A DNA stretch of 64,000 nt, taken from NCBI GenBank assembly GCA_020636095.1, contig JACJYN010000004.1, positions 868,001 to 932,000 of the forward strand, read 5' to 3'. The notes beneath the pieces were generated by a model that was not told the DNA's origin, searched no databases, and saw only the letters and a list, made by a program, of their open reading frames with translations. Positions within the stretch are counted from its first letter, which is position 1; every line of letters begins with the position of its first letter. Below are positions 49,405 through 59,153 of the stretch, in pieces. The DNA is from Lewinellaceae bacterium (lineage in GTDB: Bacteria; Bacteroidota; Bacteroidia; Chitinophagales; Saprospiraceae). The position numbers and the translations under genes are program-made.

Positions 49405-49412
49405 TTCTACCT

Positions 49413-49600
49413 CTTGGCTTTGGCAAAAAGCCAGGCTCTTACCCAACGATTCCACGACATAAGCCAACGGGCTGACGTGAAATTCCAGGGCATGCAACTG
49501 GTTGGCAATACTTCCCCGCTGTTTCTTAAGCTGCTTGAGAAACGTCCTCAATTGGCTGACTTCCAGCATCTTGTCACTTGGTAGCTGGTAAGTTACGAGG
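49413..49600 (-). mobile_element. IS110 recombinase fragment
   Basis: About 190 bp nearly identical to an internal part of the IS110 recombinase (FCQSQ ... LAYVVESLGKSLAF and EVSQLRTFLKQLKKQ). Variants such as GGTTGGCAATA and AACGTCCTCAATTGG match copy 4 best. Both ends of the element are missing, and it is not in a CRISPR repeat. Confidence 0.85.
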
Positions 49601-49689
49601 CGGCTGAGTACACGGGGCGTCCACATTCTTACCTCGAGAAGATTGGCGCGAGATGCCGACGGGCAAAATAGGCCAAATACCCCCCTTTT

Positions 49690-50230
49690 TACACCTGAAA
49701 TTGCACCTGAATCGAGTAGGAGATGAGGGCGGGCGGTAGCCCGGCCTCATCTCCTCTCACACCACCCAGCGTCAGACTGTTCATTAATGTCTCTAAATCA
49801 CCATATTTACAATTTGTGATTAATATAAAAACATAACTATCAACATCTTAAAAGCCAAAATAAAATAACATGTTGTAATCAAAAGGGATTAATGAACAGT
49901 CTGGCGTACGTTTGGCGTACTGGGCGGTTCCTTTAAGCGTTAAACAGTAATTAGCGTGTAGGTCGTATAAACCCACCTTTGCAAACCATTCCATATTCAT
50001 CGCTTCGTGGGCTTGTGGGCTGTTGGCTTTATGGTACCAGCCTTTGGATGATAAGGCCAGTAGCCAGCTTCGCCATTCCGGGACGCCTAACTTCATAAGG
50101 AAGCGGCTTATCCCTATCGCTCTTTTGCACTGTTTGAGCCGGAAGCAGCGTATCTTACGAAGCGGTGCCCACGGCGTTCCAACTCCTTGTCCAGTTCATC
50201 CAGTACTATGTTCGACAGTAGCGGCGATAA
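49690..50230 (-). mobile_element. Group II intron remnant (maturase end and 3' hairpin)
   Basis: On the minus strand: PLSPLLSNIVLDELDKELER and GHRFVRYA (RT domain around the catalytic box), then a deletion, then FLMKLGVPEWRSWLLALSSK, ANSPQAHEAMNMEWFAKVGL, YDLHANY, the group II maturase (GIIM) end. Further on, GGTGTGAGAGGAGATGAGG ... CCTCATCTCCTACTCGATT is the hairpin typical of the intron 3' end. Most of the RT and the intron 5' half are lost. Confidence 0.7.
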
Positions 50231-50404
50231 GGGGCCCTAACCCGGCGCCGGAGGAAGTGCGGGTTCCGCTCACTCCGGAGCAATATGACAGCCTTTTGCG
50301 GGCGGATGTGCCAACTCCCCGGATTCGGAGGCAGAAAGAGCAGTTGCAGTCGCAGGGGGATGAGTGGGATTGATTTTGAGGGATGGTTTAATTTACGCTG
50401 CTTT

Positions 50405-50531
50405 TTAACGCGGCCGGGCAAGGCCCGAATGCAGGGTTGCAGAAGGCCTTCCTTTGCATTTCCGCCTTCCCCCTTCCCCTTCCGCCTTCCCACTTCCCAC
50501 TTCCGACTTCCGACTTCCGACTTCCCACCAC
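50405..50531. repeat. Low-complexity CTTCC tract
   Basis: Pyrimidine-rich CTTCCGACTTCC/CTTCCCACTTCC units at about 50465-50530; no gene. Confidence 0.6.
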
Positions 50532-51262
50532 TCACTCACATGCCTCCAGTAAGTCCCTTCCGAAAAAGTAATCTCCTGTGGCTGTATTCAGGACCGTCAC
50601 GTCCGCCGGCTTGTCGGGGTCTACTGCATGGGCCAACGGGCACAGGGCTTCCAGTTCCACCAGGTTGCATTCCAGGGTGACTGTGCTCCCAGTGGCTATA
50701 TTGCCTAGCCAATCGAAGTTGTTGCCGCTTTGTTTTTCCACCTTGATTTCAAAGGTGGATGGTTTCGATAGGTTCTCAAACAGGCTTGAGGGGGATTCCA
50801 TTGAGCTGAATTCCAGCATAAGGTAATAGATAGATTCATTTTCGAGCTTCGTGAACCCCTGGAGTGTCTTAAATTGGGGGTTCCGCAGTATGGTAAGGCT
50901 GTAAAAATACCGCATCTCCGGAAAGCTGGCGGACTCCAGCGCTTCATGGTGTAAATGCCTATATTGGCATTGGTAGGGCTTTCGCCTACCCTTTCGAGCT
51001 TGGGCAAGCTTATCGTTTTTAATGCATTGTTGTTAATGAAATTTATGGGCTGCGCTACCGAAACAAAGTACAGTAGTACTGCTGTTTCTAAAACTTGGTT
51101 ATTATCAATTTTCAACTTTTCTACTTCGGCTAATTGTCCCATAGCCTTCCAGGTTTTCAGTACCGGTATTCTCTATTCTCAACTCGCCGTGTATCTTTTC
51201 TATGTTTTGAAAGGCTGAAAGGTTATTGACACTTGAGCCAATGTAGACATCAGTACGACACG
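50532..51262 (-). pseudogene. Leucine-rich/receptor-L-domain-like protein fragment
   Basis: In several frames on the minus strand: VNNLSAFQNIEKIHGELRIE then NTGTENLEG, EVEKLKIDNNQVLET and ALKTISLPKLERVGESP show the spaced Leu/Ile pattern of receptor L-domain or LRR beta-helices. The intact C-terminal 127 residues begin MRYFYSLTILRN and contain a GSTVTLECNLVELEALCPLA strand region. Probably a surface protein, disrupted by several frame changes. Confidence 0.45.
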
Positions 51263-51366
51263 AGCAGCCGGGCATAGTTCAGAGTGTTATAGTGGTAATT
51301 TTTTCTTTACTGGCCTTTATCTCTCCGGTATCGGTTTCTGTTACGCCACAAAATTCACATGCAAAA

Positions 51367-51734
51367 TTAGCCCTTTGCCTTACTTCCTCCCGCATTTTTT
51401 TTAGAAATACTCATGCCAGTACCGCTGCCTTGCCTGCTGTGATAATTGATGCAGCAACACCGCATTTTCATTCCGGATTTTCTCATTCTCGAAGCTACTT
51501 CTTGTATTCTTCCGGTTAGCTTTACCAATTGCGCCAATGCTGCTTCTATCTGGGATTGCAAACCAACAAGCAGGCTTTCCTGAGTGGTTTGTTGCAGAGC
51601 CTCCGACTCCATTCTATCCTGTTGGGAATACCAATTCTCCAATTGCTGCTTTTCTTCCCGGAAAGTTCTTTTTCCCAGGGGGCCTTGTCGTGAAGTTCAC
51701 GCCTTTTATCGCCTGTTGTCATTTTCATTGACAT
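51367..51734 (-). pseudogene. Coiled-coil hypothetical protein, frame-disrupted
   Basis: MSMKMTTGDKRRELHDKAPW is followed in another frame by LQSQIEAALAQLVKLTGRIQ and EVASRMRKSG. The middle is a coiled coil. No known domain. It may be the N-terminal part of the preceding surface-protein locus or a separate gene. Confidence 0.35.
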
Positions 51735-52033
51735 TCTGTTTTCAGCTGAAAAACTCTTATTCTTGCTGTAGAAGCTTTTATCCCCTTAATTTACGATAAT
51801 TATTACTGCATTGGGGCTGATTTCTACATAGCTCTTCTCTGCCTCAAACTTTTCTTTCAAAAACTCAAGGTTTTTTTCAAGAATTCCAATAAGGAATGAA
51901 AAATAAATAACTAAGCCCAATTGCCGTTATCTTTTTCCGCTGGGCGGCGTTATTTTCTCGTTACGTCCGTACGGATGCGCCTCAAAAATGCCTTGCCCAG
52001 CGAAAAATATTTAGGTACCTTGGACCAACTTAT

Positions 52034-52531
52034 TTAATTTTCATTCCTAAGTTTTGAAGTCGAAATATTTCCAAGGCTGATCATTAGTAAACTTTTGGGA
52101 GACTGTTTCAGTAGATGGCTGTTCTTGAAATCATTGTCTTTTGACATCACGGTATAACCTTCCTTGTCAGCATAATCGGCTATCTTTTTGTCCTTGGTGT
52201 GCCAACTATCCAGAATGTCATTGATATGAATAGCATCGATTCCTTTTCCCTTGAAGAACCGGACAACTTTTCGGGCGATGTGTACATCGCAGAGCACCTT
52301 CATCAGGCTGCTGGTTTTATGGTTTGCCCGGATACCAGTAGCCTGGCATAGTTCAGAAGAAGCTATAATGTCTTCTTTTTCCAGTTCAGGATGGTCCTCC
52401 AAAATCTCTTCGATTGTCATTTCTGAACCCAATAGGTCCAGAATGACTTCTACCAGCCAACGCATACCGCGAATGCAGGGTTTGCCATGGCAGATTTCCG
52501 GGTCGATCGTTATGCGGTCCAAGTGTTCCAT
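52034..52531 (-). CDS. DUF433 antitoxin fused to DUF5615 PIN-like toxin
   Basis: 165 residues. Residues 1-70 (MEHLDRITIDPEICHGKPCI, RGMRWLVEVILDLL, GSEMTIEEILEDHPEL) are a DUF433 VapB-like antitoxin. From Met78 (MKVLCDVHIARKVVRFFKGK) the text is a complete DUF5615 PIN-like domain with its N-terminal Asp and a later KDNDF motif. These are normally two overlapping genes. Here they are in one frame, either a real fusion or a lost/gained base at about 52320. Confidence 0.8.
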   Translation of the reverse strand: MEHLDRITIDPEICHGKPCIRGMRWLVEVILDLLGSEMTIEEILEDHPELEKEDIIASSELCQATGIRANHKTSSLMKVLCDVHIARKVVRFFKGKGIDAIHINDILDSWHTKDKKIADYADKEGYTVMSKDNDFKNSHLLKQSPKSLLMISLGNISTSKLRNEN

Positions 52532-52936
52532 TTTGATACAGCAATTTTATCTTCTGAAAGTAAGAATTTTATGATAAAACCAATCAAAATGGAAAGGAGT
52601 TTCTTTTCAGGAGCTTATAATTGTGCATCTATCAGCCGCCTGCCTCCTTGCTGCCTCCATCGGTTACAAAAAGTGTCACTAGTTAGGCTGGATATTTACC
52701 ACAAATAGCCCAAATCCCGTCCCCTTTTTCCTCCATCCAGCAGGGGGACAAAAGTCCCATTTGTCTCCCCGTACCCCCAGTAACTAAAAACTTTTTTTCC
52801 CAAAACCCCAACCCATTGACATTTACCCTGTCACAGACGTATATTGGCTGTTTGCTAACAGGTAGCACGGAAAAATCCTTGAAACGGGTGCAAGGTTAAA
52901 GGCTTGAAGACAACCTAACATGGTAAGTTTCCTGCC

Positions 52937-53070
52937 CTCAACCTCAACCTTAACCTCAACCTCAACCTCAACCTTAACCTCAACCTCAACCTCAACCTCA
53001 ACCTCAACCTTAACCTCAACCTCAACCTTAACCTCAACCTTAACCTTAACCTCAACCTTAACCTCAACCC
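52937..53070. repeat. CCTCAA/CCTTAA hexamer tract
   Basis: About 22 head-to-tail hexamers alternating CCTCAA and CCTTAA, directly before the recombinase gene. The reading frames through it (Ser-Thr-Leu-Thr repeats) are artefacts. The tract is telomere-like in composition and likely length-variable. Confidence 0.85.
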
Positions 53071-53072
53071 AT

Positions 53073-53719
53073 GGTTTCCTCCATCCCGCTACCCTCTCGC
53101 CAGCAACTGGACCTCCTCCTCTCTCCGCGCCAACGCCAAATACCAGCTGATCGCCCTCCTGATGATGGACGCCGGGCTGCGGGTCACCGAAGTGGTGCGC
53201 CTGTAGGTGAAGCATGTCCTACCAATGGAACAACTACTGGTGGTGTTTAGCCTCAAGAAACGGGCGCATTCTAAGGATAAGTTTCGAAAGGTTCCCATTA
53301 CGAGCCGGATCATCGAGGCGTATGCGAACTACCGCCGTAGGGCGAAGGGCGTGGATTGGAATGACCCGGAGGCTTTCCTCTTTCCGCCTTCGGATCAGAG
53401 CAGCCAGCTTCACCTTTCCCGTAAGTCGGTCTACCGGCGGATTATGAAGTACTCGAATAATACGGTGAATCCGCACATGCTGCGGCATTACTACGCGACG
53501 CGGATGGCGAATAATGGGGAGGATATCCGGGTGGTGCAGAAGCTCCTGGGGCATAGTAGCCAGCAGGTGACGGAGCGTTACTTGCATGTGGATCAGCAGC
53601 GGCTGCGGCAGGCGGTGCGGGGATGGAACAGGAACGGAATGTCTTGCGGCGGTTGTGGCGACGGCTGCACCGGTACCGCCACCGGTGCTGGTGTTCCCGG
53701 CGCAGCGGGGTATGACTGA
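53073..53719 (+). pseudogene. Tyrosine recombinase catalytic domain, disrupted
   Basis: NAKYQLIALLMMDAGLRVTE has the first catalytic Arg, HMLRHYYATRM the H-x-x-R, KLLGHSS the second His, and TERYLHVD the nucleophile Tyr. One frame change occurs near 53115 and an in-frame TAG follows VVRL at 53204. The N-terminal core-binding domain is missing or reduced. It overlaps the start of the ATPase gene by 8 bp. Confidence 0.8.
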
Positions 53720-54588
53720 TTTCCATGTGGTATGGGGAATTGGAACGGTTGCACATCCTGTGCGAGAAGCGGGTGAATGTGTGCTGCTGCTGGGTACTGC
53801 AGGGCATCGGCAAGTCGCATTTGCTGGATAATTATCATCGAGAGAAGATCATCCGCATGGACGACTTCCGGTCGCCGAAACAGACGCTGGGGGACTGCTC
53901 CTGACGCTCTTCGACGGGGATAAGGATGAGGTGCTCCGCTTGCTGCTGGAGGTGGAGAAACGGGAGGAACTGGAGCGGATCGCTACGAAGGAGAGCCTCA
54001 AACGGCTCTGCGAACTGGCGATCGGCGCTACCCAGCCCAAGGAGTTCACCTTGGTGTTCGACGACCTGACCGACATCACCAAGTACGGGGTGAGCATCCT
54101 GGAGAAACTGAAAAACCACTTCCATATCATCGCCGCGGTACGCCGCATCAAGATCGAACACGCTACTTTCTTGTCTAACTTCGAGCGGATTGAAATCCAG
54201 CCCCTCAGCCGCCCGGAATCCCTGGAGCTGGCGTCCCGCCTGGCCCAGCCTTTCGCCGAACGCATCGAGGATTACGAGGCGTTCCTCAACCAGGTCTGGG
54301 AAAATACCCAGGGCATCCCCCTCTTCGTGGTGGAACTGGTGGAGCGCCTGGGCAAAGAACCCATCGTTTCCCTGGAGGCTCTGTAGGAGGTCCGTCACAC
54401 CGCCTCCAAATCGGAAGTCGACTTCAGCATACCCCTGATCATCGCTTTCTCCTCCCTGATGGCGCTCCGCTACATGGGCAGCGAACTCACCACCACTCCG
54501 GCGCCTTCCGCCTCCTCGGCGGCGTCGCCCTGATCGTGGTATCTTCTCCCGCAAGATCTTCCTGGCTTTGAAGCGAAGGTTTGTTTGA
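53712..54588 (+). pseudogene. AAA/STAND-type ATPase with C-terminal membrane segment, frame-disrupted
   Basis: In adjoining frames: GELERLHILCEKRVNVLLLG, then GTAGIGKSHLLDNY (Walker A), FTLVFDDLTDITKYG (Walker B) and HFHIIAAVRRIKIEHATFLS (sensor region). After an in-frame TAG the C-terminus has IPLIIAFSSLMALRYMGSEL and a basic end, KRRFV. It is coupled to the recombinase upstream. Similar integrase-ATPase pairs occur in Bacteroidota mobile regions; the function is unknown. Confidence 0.65.
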
Positions 54589-55076
54589 CAGGCTACCGGT
54601 AGGGATGACTCAGTACTCTGAGAGCCGCCAAACCGGTGGACTCCGGCATTAGCAGAGATTGACAGGTTTACTATGACGAAACTGCTCAACCGATTAGTCT
54701 CGTTAGAAATAGACTCGGTACCCTGAGAGCCCCCAAAGCGGTGGTGCCCACCTTAGAGAAATTTGGTTAATAGCTCTTAGCTCCATTTCCCCTAAAGCCC
54801 CCTAAGCAAGCAGGGAAGTGAGCCACAAGAGTGGAAAACGGCTCCCCAAGCTTTTCTCCACTATTCGGGAAACCGTAAAGCCTTAAAGAAACCTACGCGA
54901 ACGGCTTTGCTTGCGCTACCGGGAAATGGAGCTTAGAGCTATCCAAATGTCTCTACAGCCTTGATTTTTTGGTACTTTTGTGTCAAGACAAAAGGGCGAA
55001 GTATACACATTGCATTGAACACCTGGCTCTAAACCTTTGAAAAACTGACAACAAGAGCAAAACCAAAGTAAAAACT
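54589..55076. other. Intergenic region with a MITE-like palindrome
   Basis: No gene. Inverted repeats ATAGCTCTTAGCTCCATTTC (from 54770) and GGGAAATGGAGCTTAGAGCT (54921-54940) with matching ATTTGG flanks bound a 189-bp element (54761-54949). A short motif (CAAACCGGTGGACTCCGGCA at 54638) recurs at 56587 and, more weakly, at 54735. Confidence 0.55.
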
Positions 55077-56465
55077 ATGAGAACCCCCAACCACATCATC
55101 GGCGGTATCGTCTTCACCGGCATCTGCTCCTCCCTCTCCGGCGTCAACCTCTTCGCCTCCCCCCTGCAAACTGGCGTAGCCATCACCGCCTCCCTCCTCC
55201 CCGACATCGACCACCCCAAGTCCTTAATCGGCACTCTCCTGAAACCCTCTCCCTCACCATCAACCGCCGCTATACCACCGCACCATTACCCACAGCGGCG
55301 TGACCCTGATAATACTGACCTGGTATCGCCATCATCGAGAAGCTACCACCGGCGCCAACAGCCTGGCGCTGGTCTTCTTCTTTGCCTACTTCTCCCACCT
55401 GATGCTGGACATGATGACGCTGCAAGGGGTGCCCCTACTCTACCCTATCACCAATAACCCTTTTGTGATCCCCGGCAACCCGGGCTACCGCATCCGCACG
55501 GGCGACCTCCGGGCGGAGGCCGTGATGTACCGCATCCGCACGGGCGACCTCCGGGCGGAGGCCGTGATGTTCTGCTTGTTCCTCTCGCTGGGGCTTTTCC
55601 TCCGCCCCCTCTTCGAGCATGGGTTCTGGACGTCCTACAACCGCCTGTTCGGCACGATGCAGCACCTCTACCTGGAGTTTCAGCGGTCGGAGGACTTGCT
55701 GGAGGTGCGGTACCGGGCGCATAAGGGGAGCCTGGAGTTGTCGGGAAAAGGCTATTGCCTGGAGGCGAAGCCGGCACGGGCAGTCCTGCTGCAGGGGGAT
55801 AGCCTGGTGGTGCTGGACCTGTCGGAATTGGTGGTCAAGGAGGTGGAGCCTACGCACACGGGACGGCAATTCTTCTTCCGGGAACACCGCTTCGTGGGCA
55901 TCGGCGTAGATAGCCTCCAGCGCTTGGTGGGCAAACACATCGTCGCAAAACTGGATGTAGTGGCGGACAGCCCTTCCTGGTGACGGCAAACGGTGTTACT
56001 TCCGAACAACGCCGCTTTGAATCGGGCTTCCTGCTGGAACCCGTGTTCCACGAGTTGTTCGATTCAATAGAGGCAGAGGTATTCGTCTACGAGCCCAACC
56101 CCCGGATTCCAGTCCTGCGGGAGCAGCTCCGCAGCCTCCGGCGGGAGAACCTCAGCCGGTCAGAGGCTACAGCCCGCCACACTCAGCGCTTGGCGGAACT
56201 CGAAACCCAACTACTGAGGGAAAGGGATATGGTGGCCCGCGAAGCCCTCTACCAACAGTTGGCAGAAGGGCGAAAACAGAAACTACCACTACCGGATTTT
56301 CCTAAGGCCCACGAACTACAAGTAGAGATCGCCGCACTGCAGAACCAGGAGCAGGCCCGCAACGCCCGCCAACTGGAAGCCACCGAGCGCCGCAACCGCC
56401 AAGCAGAACGGCAACCCGCAAAATTCACCGGCTATTTGACAACAGTTGAAATTGATGGATTATGA
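55077..56465 (+). pseudogene. DUF457/YdjM-like membrane hydrolase with C-terminal extension, frame-disrupted
   Basis: Starts MRTPNHIIGGIVFTGICSSL; SLLPDIDHPKSLIG carries the D-x-D-H metal motif and, after a frame change, HRTITHSGVTLI and ALVFFFAYFSHLMLDMMT add further His/Asp residues and membrane spans. The text YRIRTGDLRAEAVM occurs twice in tandem (42 bp at 55487 and 55529). After the membrane part comes a soluble beta-rich segment and, beyond a frame change at 55980, a coiled coil (VLREQLRSLRRENLSRSEAT onward). The extension is not part of the usual YdjM. Confidence 0.6.
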
Positions 56466-56628
56466 GAGGGGTGCGCCCCTACACTTCAAAGCACCGCCCC
56501 CCCAAACACCGCCTCATTTGGCGGTATCAGCCCGGCAGAAGACAGGATGGCGCCCTGCAGGGATTGACTCGCAGCACCTTTAAGACGCCAACGCGGTGGT
56601 CTCCGGCATTAGCAGGTTCGGCGTTAAG

Positions 56629-56779
56629 AAAGAGGCTTTCACGCAGTGCCCGCACTGTATACTGTTTGAGCTTCGATGCCGCTGAGAATGGAAAACTATA
56701 CCGGCAATCAATCCCGGTATAAGCAGATACCTGAACGAATTGGCGAGTTTATACAGTGCAACGAAGTGAAAGCCTCTTT
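56629..56779. repeat. 151-bp palindromic element
   Basis: AAAGAGGCTTTCAC at the left and GTGAAAGCCTCTTT at the right are perfect inverted repeats. Inside, GCACTGTATA and TATACAGTGC extend the symmetry. No coding frame. Confidence 0.6.
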
Positions 56780-57000
56780 AGCCGACTCCGTCTGCCGAAG
56801 GCGACTACGTCGTCCGAATACCGAAGATGCGTAAGCCGGGAGTTTTTTTTTGCCACTTTTCTTTTGCGGAAAAAGAAAAGTGGGGACAAGAGAAATCTAG
56901 AACCCCAAGCTATTGGAAACAAAACCAAATGAGCAAAAACCAAAACCAAAAAACCATGAAAGCCCCCAACCACCAAATGTGCCATTTACCCCAAACAGCC

Positions 57001-57600
57001 ATGTACTTCCAGAAAGCAAAGTATCTCCTACTCCTCTGCTTCACAACAACCACCATCCACTCCCAACCCCTCCCCCCGCTAGAAGCCCTCTACACCTCCA
57101 TCGACAGCTTCTACGCCGCCGAAACCCACGCCCACCTCCTCGAATTCCAGGAAGACAAAAAAGGAGAATGGCTGAAGTACCTACCCAACGTCGGCCTTAC
57201 ATACACGGTAGCCGGCGCTCCCCGCCCCAGCGTAAGCCTCAACACTGGAATCCTATACCAGGCGAAACGCGACAAACAGCGCAACGCCGCCCGCCGCCGC
57301 AGCATCGAAGAGAAGGGGGCGCTGCAGGCTGCACGTGCTCGGGGGGCGGTGGCGAAGTTGTATGCAACTTACCTGCTGCAGTTGGAAGCGCTGGCGTTTC
57401 GCCGCGAGTTGCTGGCCATCGATGAGCAGTTGTTCCGGATGGAGGAGGGCCGGTACGAGCGAGGGGAGATCAGCCCGGGCGACTTCCTGAAGGCGAAGCG
57501 GGGCTGGCTGCTGAAGCAACAGGAGGTAAGGGATCTGGAAATGGAGCTGGAGGTGCTGCGGCAAGAGATCCTGTTGGGGAGCTTCCGGATGAGCCGGTAA
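57001..57600 (+). CDS. TolC-like periplasmic coiled-coil protein
   Basis: About 199 residues if started at MYFQKAKYLLLLCF (signal peptide, cleavage after HSQ). The rest is two long helical hairpins typical of the outer membrane efflux family (YLPNVGLTYTVAGAPRPSVS between them, then SIEEKGALQAARARGAVAKL and RYERGEISPGDFLKAKRGWL). It is shorter than a full TolC protomer, covering about one repeat. A damaged copy of its last 170 codons follows at 58431. Confidence 0.6.
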   Translation: MYFQKAKYLLLLCFTTTTIHSQPLPPLEALYTSIDSFYAAETHAHLLEFQEDKKGEWLKYLPNVGLTYTVAGAPRPSVSLNTGILYQAKRDKQRNAARRRSIEEKGALQAARARGAVAKLYATYLLQLEALAFRRELLAIDEQLFRMEEGRYERGEISPGDFLKAKRGWLLKQQEVRDLEMELEVLRQEILLGSFRMSR

Positions 57601-57697
57601 GGCTGTTTTGAGAACCTTTCCCCTGTTCTGTTGGAGATAGGTCCTTAAACCTGGCCTGAATTTTTCCTTTCTGCCTTATTTTCCGTATTTTTAAAAC

Positions 57698-58054
57698 ATG
57701 AAACAAGCGGCAGACACAATACCGCCTATTCTTGTTAGCAACCTCCCGGCTATCCAGGAACTTTGCCAAAAGTATAAGGTAAAGCACCTCTGGGTATTTG
57801 GTTCAGTGTTAGCAGGTGAGTTTAGGAGTGATTCAGACATAGATTTCCTCTACGAATTGGACAAGCCTGCTATTACAGAAGGAGAGTATTTATATAACCT
57901 GGATGGCCTAATTGCCGGCCTTTTAGAACTGTTCCCAGGGCGGAAACTGGATATGGTTCATTACCCAAGCCTGAAGAACCCTTACTTCATCGAAGAGGTA
58001 GAAGAAACGAAAGTCCTGTTGTATGAACAGAACCGAGAAGAAGTATCTGTATGA
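57698..58054 (+). CDS. mntA: MntA-family nucleotidyltransferase antitoxin
   Basis: 118 residues; LWVFGSVLAGEFRSDSDIDF is the GS-x10-D-x-D nucleotidyltransferase core and KLDMVHY gives the third Asp. Intact here. The stop overlaps the HepT start by 32 nt, the same overlap as in the pair at 28.2-28.9 kb. Confidence 0.88.
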   Translation: MKQAADTIPPILVSNLPAIQELCQKYKVKHLWVFGSVLAGEFRSDSDIDFLYELDKPAITEGEYLYNLDGLIAGLLELFPGRKLDMVHYPSLKNPYFIEEVEETKVLLYEQNREEVSV

Positions 58055-58358
58055 TATTTCTGAATCCATCCGAATCATCTTTGATGATTACCTCAAAGGG
58101 ATTGATTCTTTTGGCCAGTATGAAGCTGACTTGAAGACGCAAGACGCCGTAGAAAGAAGGCTTATTATGATCATTGCCGAGGCAGTTTATAAAATGCGCC
58201 GTAAGGGAGTGAGCCTGCCGTCCGCTGATCAAATCATTAACCGAAGAAATACTATGGCTCATCAATATGATGAATACAACCCCAATGCGATTTGGGACAG
58301 TATTCACCGCGAACTCCCAAGCTTAAAAGCTGAAGCGGACCGCTTGTTAAAAGAATAA
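58023..58358 (+). CDS. hepT: HepT-family RNase toxin
   Basis: 111 residues; starts MNRTEKKYLYDISESIRIIF and holds RNTMAHQYDEYNP, the R-x4-H-x-Y toxin motif. Intact. Together with MntA it forms an addiction module; it lies between the two copies of the TolC-like gene segment. Confidence 0.88.
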   Translation: MNRTEKKYLYDISESIRIIFDDYLKGIDSFGQYEADLKTQDAVERRLIMIIAEAVYKMRRKGVSLPSADQIINRRNTMAHQYDEYNPNAIWDSIHRELPSLKAEADRLLKE

Positions 58359-58430
58359 ATTTAGGCCGGCGCCTTCTCGCTCTTTGCTTTCTTCTTTCTC
58401 ATCGCCAGCATATTCCCAAGAGCTACCCCA

Positions 58431-58936
58431 TCTACACCTCCATCGACAGCTTCTACGCCGCCGAAACCCACGCCCACCTCCTCGAATTCCAGGAAGACAA
58501 AAAAGGAGAATGGCTGAAGTACCTACCCAACGTCGGCCTTACATACACGGTAGCCGGCGCTCCCCGCCCCAGCGTAAGCCTCAACACCGGAATCCTATAC
58601 CAGGCGAAACGCGACAAACAGCGCAACGCCGCCCGGCGCCGCAGCATCGAAGAGAAGGGGGCGCTGCAGGCAGCCCGCGCCCGGGGAGCGGTGGCGAAGT
58701 TGTACGCTACCTACCTCCTGCGGTTGGAGGCGCTGAAATCCCACCGAGCTACTGGTACCATCGATGAGCAGCTCTTTCGGATGGAAGTACCGGTATGAGC
58801 GAGGGAGATTAGCCTGGGGATTTCCTGAAAGCGAAGCGAGGCTGGCTTTGAAGCAACAGGGGTGAGGGATATGGAACTGGAACTGGCGGTGCTGCGGCAG
58901 GAGATTCTGGTGGGGAGCTTCCGGGTTGGCAGGTAA
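58431..58936 (+). pseudogene. Duplicate 3' segment of the TolC-like gene
   Basis: Nearly identical to 57089-57600 for its first 300 bp, then with small changes. It lacks the signal peptide. Differences at CTGGCCATCG (here CTGGTACCATCG, 58754) and GAGGGCCGGTACG (here GAAGTACCGGTATG) break the frame. These GGCC sites are the same kind of difference as between IS110 copies, so part of the damage may be sequencing error. Confidence 0.75.
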
Positions 58937-59153
58937 GCAGGTATTGACGTAGCGTTACTTGCTCACCCAAAAGCATTGAACAGTTGATGACGATTATCAT
59001 TGCCTGAAAGGCTATTGTGCAATATATTTAAAGTCCCCTGATTCAATCTGCCGAAAGACTAATCCACTTTTTTTTGAAATAATTCGCAGGCTAACTTTAA
59101 GGCAAGGGTGAAATCCAAATAGGCTCTTAACCAAACCCAAATAAACCAATACC

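Noticed and set aside
52920..53150. Ser-Thr-Leu-Thr repeat frame and its Val-Glu-Val antisense partner
   Set aside because: Direct translation of the CCTCAA/CCTTAA hexamer tract.
53835..54689. 284-residue antisense frame opposite the AAA ATPase
   Set aside because: Arg/Gly/Glu-rich shadow; the plus strand has Walker A and B motifs.
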